Positions 1 through 37,835 of a stretch of DNA of 64,000 bases are shown piece by piece. The DNA lies in the NCBI RefSeq assembly GCF_910592395.1, contig NC_088323.1:12945501-13009500 (forward strand), given 5' to 3'. This DNA is from Lineus longissimus. Taxonomy: Eukaryota; Nemertea; Pilidiophora; Heteronemertea; Lineidae. The stretch's first letter is position 1. Every line of letters starts with the position of its first letter. Under the pieces are notes generated by a model. The model made no database searches and was not told the DNA's origin. It saw only the letters and a program-made list of their open reading frames with translations. The position numbers were made by a program, and so were the translations under genes.

Positions 1-888
1 ACCTTGAAAAGTAGGTCAAATCAAAGAAGACCCGGGTGACACATTGAATGGTTGTTAGAATTAGATGTACCTATGATATAAAATTGGTGCCAATCGGGCA
101 AGTCATTACTAGGAATAATGGCATTTTGAAGAATTTAGGATTTGGCCCTCTCCCTGGAGGCCAAACGGCAAATCAGATCGGACCAAGCTTCGGTACCTGA
201 GATCACCTGACCAAGGGGTCCATGTGTACTTAATTTGTGATCAATAGTCATTGCAGTTAAGAAACGTGCCATAGTTACGGCCGGACGGCGAATTTATGCC
301 ATTTGACCTCTGTGACCTTGACAAGAAGGTCAAATTAAAAACCTGTGTGACATATACTGTATGGTGGTTAGATGTACCCATGATATCAAATTGGTGGCAA
401 TCGGGCAAGAAGTTAAGGAATAATCACATTTTTAAGGTTTTTGGATTTTGCCCCCTGGTGGTCAAGTGGTGAATCATATTGGACCAAACTTTGTTCCCTG
501 AGATCACCTGACTAAGGGGTAAATGTGTACCAAATTTGGTATCAATAGTCATTGCAGTTTAGAAACGTGCCATCGTTACATCCTAACGGCCAATTTACAC
601 CATTTGACCTCTGTGACCTTGAAAAGGAGGTCAAATCAAAAACCCGGAGGATATATGATGCACCTTTGCTAGAAGTACCTACCATATTTTTTTCAAAATT
701 TCCCGACTACTATCAAGGGAGATATTGCATATTTTCACTTTTAACGTTTGGCCCCCTGGTGGCCAAACCATAAAACGAATCGGACCGAAACTTGCTCTCC
801 AAGGTGTCATTACATAAGGGTACATGTGTACCAAGTTTCAACTCAATAGCTCTAACAGTTACGAAACGTGCCCTGCTAACGGACGACG

Positions 889-947
<59 letters not shown>

Positions 948-1005
948 ACGACGGACGCCACGGTATGGGATAAGCTCACCTCTGCTAAGAGGTGAGCTAA
1001 AAAAC
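1..1005 (+). repeat. Tandem ~300-bp interspersed repeat ending in (GAC)n and a hairpin
   Basis: Similar blocks recur at about 1, 316 and 614, each containing the phrase CTCTGTGACCTTGA followed by AGGTCAAAT, then CCCTGGTGGCCAA-like text and AGAAACGTGCCAT. The array ends in a GAC trinucleotide tract and a hairpin AGCTCACCTCT/AGAGGTGAGCT at 972-998. The same family lies in reverse orientation at 35640-36560 and 58420-59300. No coding potential is credible; the long poly-Arg and poly-Asp/Thr frames are products of the trinucleotide run. Confidence 0.75.
882..953. repeat. (GAC)n trinucleotide microsatellite
   Basis: About 70 bases of nearly perfect GAC repeats bounded by GGACGACGGACGACGG-type interruptions. 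It forms the variable end of the 300-bp repeat family and reads as poly-Arg or poly-Asp/Val in shadow frames. Confidence 0.9.
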
Positions 1006-1009
1006 AAAG

Positions 1010-2985
1010 AAATGTCAAGACACCAAACTTAGAGAGCCACATCAGCATTTTCATCAGCAGGTATTATAAACACCTCCCCAAATTTGTCCTTTCCAACAGA
1101 ACTAGGATTTCATTCTGTCATAGGCTAAAGGAGACAAAGATGAAGACACGTATTATTTGCATCACAACAAGTTGAAAGTACACAGAAATTCCAAGACCAG
1201 AACATGCTCTGTCTGAACAGACGTTCTCTTCGAAACAACAACAGTAATTTGGTTGGCAAACAAATTCATCTTATTGCACAGGCCGGTGCGCAGTCTGGTA
1301 AAAGTGTCAGCAGAAGCTCGCAGTAGAAGCAATAAACATTTTAGGGATTATAGACCATTCGTAAATGTTATGTCCGCATCTTTTAGGGCTCTGCAGGGCA
1401 AACTACTAGTCGGATGACTTTGAAATTTGGTTTTTATTGATCCCTGCTTCGAAACCAAACAGCATTTTAGGGGTTCAGCATTGTCAATGCAGAAATAAAA
1501 AGATTTCTTCATTGAAGTCCACTGGTCATTTGGAGGGTCCCCTGGATAAGCCATATTTTGTTTCTTGATATTTCTCATTCATTCTTGGCACATGAGTAGA
1601 TGGACACAAAAAAATAATAACCTCAACATTTCATCTCGATTGGTCGAGAAGTAAACCGTACAGAGCAGAAAATGTCCAAATTCAATGCACTACGTCAATG
1701 TACAGTGATGCATACAAAAAATTATTTCATTAATACCACAGTAAATCCTGTTTGTTTTTGAGGGGAAGAGCAATTAAGACCAAATTTTAAAGAAATCCAA
1801 CCAGTAGTTTGCCCTCCAGAGGCACAAACGTTGGGGACATGACATTTACAAATGGCCTACAGTGCAACTAATTCGGTGAAGGATCGACACATGACACCAA
1901 GCACTTTAATTTCAATTGACTGGTGCATACCTTACATATGTCTACTTCGAGAATGCTGAATGCAGCAATTGACAATCTCAATGATAAAAGCGATTCAATC
2001 ACACAAAATAAAATGTTCAGTTTTACAAGGGAGCAACCTGATGAATATCAATTAGGCCAAGAGTTTTTAATGATTCGGTTCGTGTACACCGACATAAAAA
2101 TCCCGTCATACTTAATAAAATAACCAAAAAGTTCTTATTCCCTAACCAAAGTTTTTGAAGTCAACAAATAGATTGAAAAACTAGTGCAATAATGATTAAT
2201 GTGCATGGACAAATAACAATTCGATCATGTTATTTCCACTAGAGCAGAAAAAATTTACTAAAATCCCTGAGGAATGCAAAATTACGGCAAATTTAAAACT
2301 TCCTTGAAAAAAAATCGTCCCCCTCCCCTATACCGTGGGTAAACTCAACTGAATATGACAGGCTTGAACAAAACCATAAAAAATTCTCGGCAAACTTTTT
2401 ACCACAAGATCAGTGCAAACACTGCAGGTACTGGAAAGTTCCAGCAAAAGAACAGAACTCGACATCTCCCTCAGTTTTCCACAGTCATGAACCACGAAAT
2501 CAAATTTTAGTCTCCGTCTCTTCCATATTTGCATAGTCTGATAATTCACCAATGAATCATTCATAAAGTGATTTGTCAGACAATTTCAGCATTAAGTGTG
2601 TTAAGTGTGCTGACAAAATCACCCCTGCGATTCAGATCTGCATTCTGATGGCCGACTGCCATACCAGTGACCTACCCGTGCCATAATTTATATACATCCC
2701 ATGGAAAATCTTCTATGAAGTCACATAAAATCGTCTTGTACAGCAAGAAACCATTGTATATCATAAGTTAAATGCATGTATTTGGATCTAGGGAAGATTT
2801 GAAATGCATTCATCCCTTATTCAGCCTATTTGATGGGATACTTTTCTAAATAAGAGTCATTCAAATCATCGTGGATTGTGCTGATTCAAAAGTAAACAAA
2901 GCAGTCTTATCAATCTTTGAATGCAAGCATGCTACTTGCCTAAATCTACCGTATTACTGAATCAAATGATATGTGTAAGAAATAA
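1010..2985. other. Gene-free stretch, nothing recognised
   Basis: AT-rich sequence with short unrelated open frames only. I see no conserved protein motif, tRNA-like box or convincing inverted repeat. It lies downstream of Hecw and could hold distal 3' UTR, but I cannot place a polyadenylation signal with confidence. Confidence 0.4.
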
Positions 2986-3004
2986 GATGTCAATGTCTTG
3001 GTTT

Positions 3005-3222
3005 AAGGAATTGAACCCGAGGCGGAGGACCTTGGTTGAGTTACCAAGACACTCGGGTGGAGCTAAAATTTTGTCCAAACCCGAGCCGATACCAAGACAC
3101 TCGAGGGTGGAGCAAAAATACAGTCCAAACCCGAGCCGATAGGCGAGGGTTTGGACGAAGTTTTAGCTCCACCCAAGTGTCTTGGTAACTCAACCAAGGT
3201 CCTCCGCCTCGGGTGCAATTTC
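3005..3222. repeat. Foldback element with ~80-bp arms
   Basis: The left arm starting at GAACCCGAGGCGGAGGACC and the right arm ending GGTCCTCCGCCTCGGGT are near-perfect inverted copies. Between them the block ACACTCG-GGTGGAGC-GTCCAAACCCGAGCCGATA is duplicated. This is a hairpin-forming non-coding repeat. Confidence 0.8.
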
Positions 3223-3657
3223 TATTCTAAAATACCTCAAACTTAAAAAGATAGGCCACGAAAAATAACTTGAATATGTGCGAATTTGGCAAATTCCATC
3301 CATCGCCGGCCCGGAGCGCCGTTGTTTACATTATGTTATACGGCAACGTTACAGAAAATGAGACATGTACATTTTGTTTTTCTCGGCAAATATGTGTAGT
3401 GCTCATTAAAAAACTTAGGGTGGTTGATGCTTCCTTGGCTGATTTGTGTTTGAAGCAGTGTTTTGAGAGCCTCAAACTTCTGAAGTGAGCTGAAATTCCG
3501 TACGGGGTGACATGTGCATGGTTTCCACATTTTAGTGCAACCCGAGGGAACTTTGGTAGAGCATCTTGGTTGCGTGTCCAAAACACTCCACTCTCAGAAC
3601 GAGGCTTATGCATTTTCCATTTAAAAGTTGAGTTTTAGGTATTTTAGAATAATGTTC
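3222..3657. mobile_element. MITE-like element with ~22-bp inverted ends
   Basis: The ends TATTCTAAAATACCTCAAAC (from 3224) and GTTTTAGGTATTTTAGAATA (to about 3652) are inverted repeats. Similar ends (TATTCTAAAACGTCTCAAATC and GGGTGTTTTAGAATTT) bracket 24890-25475, so this is probably one family. The open frames inside overlap on both strands and look spurious. Confidence 0.5.
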
Positions 3658-3985
3658 GAAGATCCGAAGGAAGGCATTAATCTTTTGTGGCTAGGCATCT
3701 TCTCGACATTGAAAGGGATTTTCTGGTGCTATATTGAAAATCGTCACTGGGTGCTTATAAAGTCTGGCATCGGCAGCTCGTCAGAATGGGTATGCCCGGC
3801 AGCTTGGAGGTCTGAATAGCCGGGGTGACTATAATGATCTGGATTCTTTCCCGTCACATCAAGCACCTGTCCTTAACCAAACAGCGATTTAACTCGATAA
3901 CCTCATCACTTGGCACCAGGAGGCAACTACGATTGATTGATACTAAATGCCAACATCTGCTGCAGTGCCGGTCAAGGTTAAATGT

Positions 3986-4293
3986 ATAATAGAAACTCTC
4001 TATTAAGGACACCCTCGGGACTGACAAGTGCTGTCCTTAATAGAGAGGTGTCCTGATTAGTGAGGCCAAATTGAATGGAAATAACCAATTTGGGACCAAA
4101 ACTATTGTCCTTATAGAGAGGTTGTCCTTAATAGAGAGGTGTCCTGATTAGAGAGGTCAAATTGAATAGAAACAACCAATTTGGGACCAAAACTAGTGTC
4201 CTTAATAGAGATGTTGGCCTTAATAGAGAGGTTGTCCTTAATAGAGAGGGAGTCCTTAATAGAGAGGTGTCCACTGAGGGAGGTTCCACTCTA
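3986..4293 (-). mobile_element. pogo/Tigger-like MITE, copy A, internally expanded
   Basis: One of six copies of a family whose ends read TACAGTGGAACCTCCCTTAG and AGAGAGGTTCTACTGTA, bounded by TA. Hallmarks are CCTCTCTATTAAGGACA and GGTCCCAAATTGG. This copy is longer than the ~182-bp form because the central part is partly duplicated and TCCTTAATAGAGAGGT blocks are amplified. The TA target and CAGTGGAACCTC-type termini suggest the pogo branch of Tc1/mariner; that assignment rests on memory of such termini. It lies in the 3' flank of Hecw, 80 bp past the stop, so it may be transcribed in its 3' UTR. Confidence 0.75.
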
Positions 4294-4372
4294 GTTTCAT
4301 CCATGAAATATCTAGCGATCCGCGCCAAGAGTCTCAATTTGTGCCACTAAGGTAGTGACTAAAGCGCTACAA

Positions 4373-31533
<27,161 letters not shown>

Positions 31534-31684
31534 GATGGATTCTTTGCAGATTACTGACCCCGTAACTTATGCAAGGATCAACTTGCATCAACGTAACTCC
31601 ATTCTTCTTCTGAAAATAAGACATCATTTAGATTGAAGTATGAATATGAATTTTTTATCAAAATTTCGAGTATGGAGTTGTCAG

Positions 31685-31905
31685 TTGAGAGCTGAGCATC
31701 GACTAGGACATCATCAGCTCTATAAACAATATTGGGCAATTGTAATAAATGTAGAATTGTAGAAGGAAACCGGAGACCCTAAAGGAAACCGAGTTGCCAT
31801 CTCTATTAATACTATCACACGAGTGTACCGGGAATCGAACCCAGCACCTCAGAGGTGACAGGCGGTGATATTTCCACCACGCGACTCTGACACTGACAGC
31901 CCATC
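31685..31905 (-). mobile_element. tRNA-derived SINE, copy 1 of 2
   Basis: The minus-strand head near 31900 has GTCGCGTGGTGGAAATATCA and B box GGGTTCGATTCCC. The body contains GGTTTCCTTTAGGGTCTCCG (forward GGAAACCGGAGACCCTAAAG). Copy 2 is at 32160-32375. Confidence 0.6.
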
Positions 31906-32159
31906 AACTCTAGCTAACGTCTGCTTCAGAACACAGCATTTGTAATGAATATCTTCAGCTCATGAAAGAATTTGTTCAAGTTCCAGTTGTTCAGATGGTG
32001 CATAGGTCAAGGCGTGACCCTGGAGAGCTATTTCCCAATGTTTGTCTTCAAATTCAAAACCGCTGACGGCACTAATGACGTTGAAACATTTAAGCTTCCC
32101 AGTGACCGGTGTTCTTTCTAGTCTGTGACGCTGCTTAAAAAAGCTTAGTTGCAATTTTT

Positions 32160-32375
32160 TGAGGTGAGAGCTGAGTGTCAACTACATGTAGAATATTATC
32201 AGCTCCATAAGCAATATTCGGCAATATGTAATGCAAGTAGGAGGAAACCGGAGACCCCGAAGGAAACCTATACTTCTGAAGAGAGTCGCCCAGCGCCAGC
32301 CTCTCTTCTATCACATAAATGTACTGGGACAGACCAGGAATTTAACCTGGGACCTCAGGTGATTGACTGATTGAT
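32160..32375 (-). mobile_element. tRNA-derived SINE, copy 2 of 2
   Basis: Same orientation and body as 31685-31905 (GAGGAAACCGGAGACCCCGA, AGCTGAGTGTCAACTA). The head is more decayed: CCAGGAATTTAACCTGGGAC instead of a clean B box. Located upstream of Hecw. Confidence 0.55.
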
Positions 32376-32609
32376 TGGTTGCAGTATGATTATAATTTTG
32401 TTTGGCACAGCAACTAGCCGCTAATTTACCAACACACTTAGCCAAATGGTTAGCTCGTGTCATTGTCTAATCGCTTTTACAATACATCAATTTATATTGT
32501 ATGTATCTATTACCAGATTCAGAATCAATCATGTATGTTAATTGATCCCCTTGTTATCCTATTCCTAGTGCACAATGAATAAGGTACGGGAGATTGTGAA
32601 ATATATAGG

Positions 32610-33115
32610 GTCATACTAATTCCCGACCTACCCCGACTTTTCCCGACATTTACCGACTTGCGGAAAATGCTGCCAAAATATAGTGTATTAATCATCAGAA
32701 TATTTATATTTGTACTGTGTACATACATATACAGCACGTCTGTTAATTTCAAGAGTTTTGAACGATGTTAAGTTTAGCAAATCAACTCCAATAATTACAT
32801 CTATTTACCAACCGCAATTATTTTCTGCAGGTCGGTAATCTTTGTTAGTTGTGGTTGTCGCTTCTTGTAAACTGTACATGCATAGCGCATATGCTCATGT
32901 TCGGCCTTGCGGTCGGTAAATAGATGTAATTATTGGAGTTGATTTGCTCAACTTAGCATCGTTCAAAAGTCTTGAAATTAACAGACGTGCTGTATATGTA
33001 TGTAAACAGTACAAATATAAATATTCTGATGATTAATACACTATATTTTGGCAACATTTTCCGCAAGTCGGTAAATGTCGGGAAAAGTCGGGGTAGGTCG
33101 GGAGTTAGTATAACT
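32610..33115. mobile_element. Foldback element, ~200-bp arms
   Basis: The left end CATACTAATTCCCGACCTAC and right end GTAGGTCGGGAGTTAGTATA are inverted. Arms of about 200 bp carry CCCGACTTTTCCCGACATTT and ACAGCACGTCTGTTAATTTC in mirror order, with a 95-bp loop. Both strands open with the same short peptide frame as a result of symmetry; it is not a gene. Confidence 0.85.
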
Positions 33116-33547
33116 GAATATATATGCATCAGGCAGGAAAACTCTCGTCCACCCAGCCATCTGCTCAGTGGAATACACTGTCACTGACAAGTCTCAGTAC
33201 CTTTCCTTTAATAACCACAGCTCTCGCAGTGTAATGTTTTTTCTTTGAACTGTTCGTCGTTCTGGGATAATTCAATTGCATTGCACGTCCAGCTCAATTG
33301 GTAGAAAAGATAGAATGGCTTTCATACATGTCATATGGCTATGAGTAAATTTGGATTAAAACGCAGGGACAAGCTGTAACAATCAATTTGAGGTGCATGA
33401 AGGTTTGATGAAAATCCATTCCAAGAGCAATTGTAAAAATGAGAGCGATTTTCAAGATTTCTGAACATCTTGAACCAAACTATAGTTACTACACCAGTGG
33501 CATTGCAGGCGGAGAAAGTTACTGGCACACAACAAACATTGATAGAC

Positions 33548-34056
33548 CTTTTTACACCAAGTGCAGGAAGTCATAGTGGGCCAAAACAAACAAACAGAAA
33601 ACAAAAGATCGCATGGTCGCACACCACATTATATAACTATTACCCGCCACGGATGGTAACATGCCGCATGTCGCCCCGCCGGGAAACAATTCAAACATGG
33701 CAAAATGTCGACCGGCTGGATGAGCAGGCAACATTGCGAATACCACACGGTCACGTGATGTGTATCAGCCTATCATAATCGCAGAATCTCACTTGAGGTA
33801 TATGAGATGATACTTTGTTCATTGTGCCTATATATAGGTTTGTTTCGGCCCGCAATGACTTCCTCGCCTGGTGTGAGCCTCTGTCTCAGTCTGTCAACAA
33901 CTTGAACAAGCATTCCATTGAAGCAAGCATGCAGCAATTTGAGCAAACAAAAGACCGCATGGTCACGGTCGCACACCACATGTATTGTTATTATGTTCCT
34001 TATACATAAGGTTTGTTTTGGCTAGCAGTGATTTCCTCCGCCTGGTGTAAAAGTGA
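33548..34056. mobile_element. MITE(s) with ~43-bp TTTTTACACCA-type inverted ends
   Basis: The left end TTTTTACACCAAGTGCAGGA continues to GGGCCAAAACAAAC; the right end (34012-34055) is GTTTGTTTTGGCTAGCAGTG to GGTGTAAAAGTG. A third end-like copy lies at 33836-33876 (GGTTTGTTTCGGCCCGCAATG), so two elements are nested or tandem. Confidence 0.65.
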
Positions 34057-34464
34057 CTATGGGCATGGTCATGGGACGGATGGGATATGGGATGGGTTTC
34101 ACCCTCAGCCTCAGCCTCTTGAAAACGGACCTCCAATCAACACCAAAGTTCTCCGCAGCGCTATGCCGGATGAAAATGCAAAATAGCTGCTAACCTTAGA
34201 TTTTATTCTTCATTTCCACACGTGCTATAAATAATGAATATATCACACTCAAACAGCTCTAAATCTGTATAAAAAGACAGTTTTTCGATGACTTTTTCAT
34301 GACTTGGCCTCCATTTTGGCCATCAAAGCCGGGAATGCTGGGAGCGGAAGTTGCCATGCTTCGCCCCACGGCAAAACGGCGTTCGCCCCACATAGTTTGA
34401 CGATTTTGACACTAGAGGCGCTCCTTACATGCGTTTGTACCGTGCCAACTCCAGAATCGTTCCG

Positions 34465-35455
34465 GAAGAATTTTGTAGCTACAAAATATTTGTTCCAACT
34501 AAAGTTGGCAACTCCAAAACATGATTTTAAGAGGGTAGCCTATATCGGAGATAGAATGGGAAAACTGTGATAGAATGGGTCAACCCCCCCCCCCCCCCGA
34601 TGTTACTATCACTATTATGACTAAAAGGTTACTTTTAAGGCTTGCTTTGAGGCCACATTATTTACAGTAACCAGGGCCCATCAGTTGCCCAATCGGTGTT
34701 AGAGACAAATGCCAGCGTTAGCTATCCTTCTGCAAATTGCATTCTTTATTAATGTCATAAGAGTAGATCTAGCCAAGTTACTACCAACACCGATTGAGCA
34801 ACCGGGCCCTCTTCATGAAGTTATATTTTGGTAAACTAGCTTTAGACTTACAAGTTACATAGCCCTCATTCGTTCATTTACCTCGAGTCACTTTCCGGGT
34901 TTTTCTTTCATTCCTCGGTGAATGCACGCCACAAGGCCGTGCATTCACGGGGAAAAGAAAGCAAAAGGGGAAAATGAATCCTGGGAAATGAACGAATGAG
35001 GTCCATGTAACTTCGGCCTAACACCCAATTGACCAATTGACAAATTTAAAGTTACGCCCCTGTTAGGCCTACCCGATGTATGATGATTCTATGATCCTCT
35101 TTTACTTCGCTCTCTCCCTGGACGACACCCTTGGTATGTTGGCGTTCGTTCAGTCAGAAATGGTCCAACCCTACGGTGATACACTGGTGATACACTTCAT
35201 GATCATCATCATGCTCTAGCGCTGGCGTCAGTCTCCAACAAGGATTTGGGCAACTGATGGGCCCTGGTTACTGTAAATAATGTGGCCTCAAAGTATCCCT
35301 CAGTCATAAAAGTGATAATCGGGGGGGGGGGGGTTAACCCATTTTATCACAGTTTTCCCATTCTATCTCTGATATACCCTCTTAAAAATCATGTTTTGGA
35401 GTTGCCATACTTTAGTTGGAACAAATATTTTGTAGTTGGAACAATTCTGTTTTTA
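34465..35455. mobile_element. Large foldback element with nested palindromes and C/G homopolymers
   Basis: The outer arms (about 34465-34700 and 35235-35455) are inverted copies including TTTGTTCCAACTAAAGTTGG, a C16 run (forward left) matched by a G13 run (right), and CAGTAACCAGGGCCCATCAG. A second inverted pair lies at 34676-34705/34780-34812 (AATCGGTGTTAG/ACACCGATT) and a third palindrome at 34863-35001 (CCTCATTCGTTCATTT/AAATGAACGAATGAGG). Confidence 0.8.
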
Positions 35456-35554
35456 TAATTTTAATTTGGCCGCGGCTATCCCTGATGCATTTTACATACA
35501 AACTACTGGTTATTCTTGCGACGATCATTTTCACCTTCTTGGGCCTTAATCCCA

Positions 35555-35625
35555 ACTCTAACGCTATTAACCCTGACCCTAACCCTTACTCCTAGCACTA
35601 ACCCTAACCCTAACCCTTCCCTTAC
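35555..35625 (-). repeat. Interstitial telomere-like (CCCTAA)n tract
   Basis: Degenerate AACCCTGACCCTAACCC, ACTAACCCTAACCC and similar units. The orientation shows the C-rich strand. It lies next to the (GTC)n end of the 300-bp repeat family. Confidence 0.7.
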
Positions 35626-35639
35626 ACTAGTCTTATCTT

Positions 35640-36560
35640 ATACGATACCCCCGTGGCGTCCGTCGTCCGTCGTCGTCGTCGGCGCGTCAGCGTCTGTCGT
35701 CGTCCGTCATCGTCCGTTAGCGTAGCACGTTTCGTCACCGCTAGAGTTAGATGGCTAAAACTTGGTGTGATGGTAGCTTTGGGCAATATGCCCAGACATA
35801 TTTTTCTTTTTCGCGATATGACCTACTTTCTGGCCTACAGGCGGCCATCTTGGAAGTTGGTTTTTGCCTTTTTGAAGCTAATGGTTGTACGTAGAGTGAC
35901 AAAATTTTTATGGTGGGTGTATCTAATAAGGTTAAATGACATAACACCCGGGTTTGTGTATCTAATAAGGTTAAATGACATATCACCCGGGTTTTTGATT
36001 TGACCTACTTTTCAAAGTCACAGAGGTCAAAGTTCACTAAATCTCCGATAAGTGGCACGTTTCGTTTCTATTTGAGCTAGAAGGTTCTAAACTTGTGAGG
36101 ACATGTATCTATGGACCCTCTATCCCACCCAAAAAATTTATCCCGCTCGGACTTCAAATATGACCGCCAGGCGGCCATCTTGAAAATAAAACAAAGTCGG
36201 ATTGCAACCAAATTTCATTTGGTTGTATATCTATGTAGTCTCTACAACATCCCTGATTTTCAGTCAAATCCATCAACCAATATGGCCAATATTGAAAATT
36301 AAACAAAGTCCGATTTCCCCGAAACTAATGCAGATTGCTAAACAGATTGCAACCAAACTTCATGTGATTATGTATCTATGTACTCTTATCAATATCCCTA
36401 ATTTTCAGTCAAATCTGATGATAAATATGGCCACCAGGCCGCCATCTTGAAAATCCAACAAAGTCCTAGTACTCCAAAACTGTTGAAAAGATGTCAACCA
36501 ATTTCCTTGTGACATGTGCACTCTTCAATACCCCTGTAATTCAGTCAACTTTATAACCAA
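35640..36560 (-). repeat. Reverse-orientation copy of the (GAC)n-ended repeat family
   Basis: Begins with a GTCGTCCGTCGTC tract, then GTAGCACGTTTCGTCACCGC, and later CAAAGTCACAGAGGTCAAAG. These are reverse complements of the blocks in 1-1005. The later part has its own repeats of CCAGGCSGCCATCTTGAAAA followed by CAAAGTC. Confidence 0.7.
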
Positions 36561-37835
36561 AATACTATACTTTGATGGTACCGGTAATTTTCTTTGGTGC
36601 CATTGAGCCGAGAAGAATAATATTATTCAATGGAATGAAAACTGATGAAACTAGCCTGAAACTGTTCTCCCCATATCCACTGCAAATGACATGCATTACA
36701 TTTACCGAGGTGAGCACATGGTCCCTGGACCATTTCATTTTAAAATAACACAGAGATAATAAGTATTTGAATGCATTTGCACTTGCAATTCCATAGATTG
36801 TGTTCAATAGTCATGACAAATGCAGATTTTTGCTTATGATTTTTATGTTATTTTTCATTCTACATGTAGTTGATTTTTGTGGGGAGAACGACCTGGTTAT
36901 TGGAGGTACAATCTTCCATCACAAGCTCATCCACAAACAGACATAGACATCACCGAATGGTAGAACGACAAACCAGATTGGCCACATGGAAGCACAGATT
37001 CAAGACACTATGAATCCTAGATCTCGTATTTTTCTCGTAGATTTCGATCGTATTCTGTATCAGCATCGAAATCTCTCGTGAAACAGTAGAGGTTTCTAAT
37101 CGCCTTAGACTCCCTGCGGCTAGAGATTCTCGTGGTGCAGATGTTGGCAGCGACCATTACCTAATAGCCGCACGTACACCACCTGAAAATGGACCACCAA
37201 TCTTGGTTTGCGAACCAATGCCGCACCATCGAAAATCCAGCAAGCGTGTACACCAGCGCTGCAGCTAGTTATAAAATCCGGCAACAGATGGCGCGCAAAC
37301 AATAAGCAGAAAGCGCCATTTCGAAAGCGCCGCCTGTCGCCGAACCATCTAACTAGCTAATTGCCGATCCATTTGCGCGTACACCACAACAAAGCCGAGC
37401 TTTTAACAAGCCGGGCAAATTCGCCCGGCAATTTGTATCGGCAATGGATTGCCGAACCAATTTGTCGCGGCAATGTGGTGGTGTACGTGCAATTGGTCCA
37501 CCAATATTTCGTGGTGTACGCGCAGCTATTGATTGCCGAGCTTAAGTTGAAGCTTAGGAAAGTAAAGACAGGTAGTAAAACCCAGCCAAGATTTGACACT
37601 TAAAAGCTGAAGAACCCATTGGCAGCCACCCGACAGCGCTTCTAGACTAGCCTGAGGAAAAGTTTCAGGATCCTCCAAAATGAAGCGGAGATGTCTACTG
37701 GATTTCAACCAGGCGATGGAACAAACAGGGAAAAAAAATTGGGTGCAGACGATCAAAGAAGGGAGAATGGATATCTCAGTAGACTTTGGACCTAATGGGT
37801 GAGAGAAAAGACATCAAGAGCAAGATACTAAAACA
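36560..37835. other. Intergenic stretch with short GTACACCAC repeats
   Basis: No gene is recognised. Between 37150 and 37530 the motif GTACACCAC and its inverse GTGGTGTAC occur several times along with GGCAATNNATTGCC. This may be a decayed foldback element, but its ends are not defined. Confidence 0.35.

Noticed and set aside
713-1054. Open frame with a long poly-Arg run
   Set aside because: Produced entirely by the GAC trinucleotide tract; no gene-like flanks, and both strands show equivalent runs.
3326-3613. 95-residue and 81-residue overlapping minus frames
   Set aside because: They lie within an inverted-end element, overlap in two frames and contain no recognisable motif.
32525-33187. 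Two divergent frames beginning with the same peptide (MKLTDVLYMYV)
   Set aside because: They are mirror products of the foldback arms, not paired genes.
37357-37603. Two 80-residue frames on opposite strands at the same place
   Set aside because: Caused by near-palindromic GTACACCAC/GTGGTGTAC and GGCAAT/ATTGCC motifs; there is no domain.
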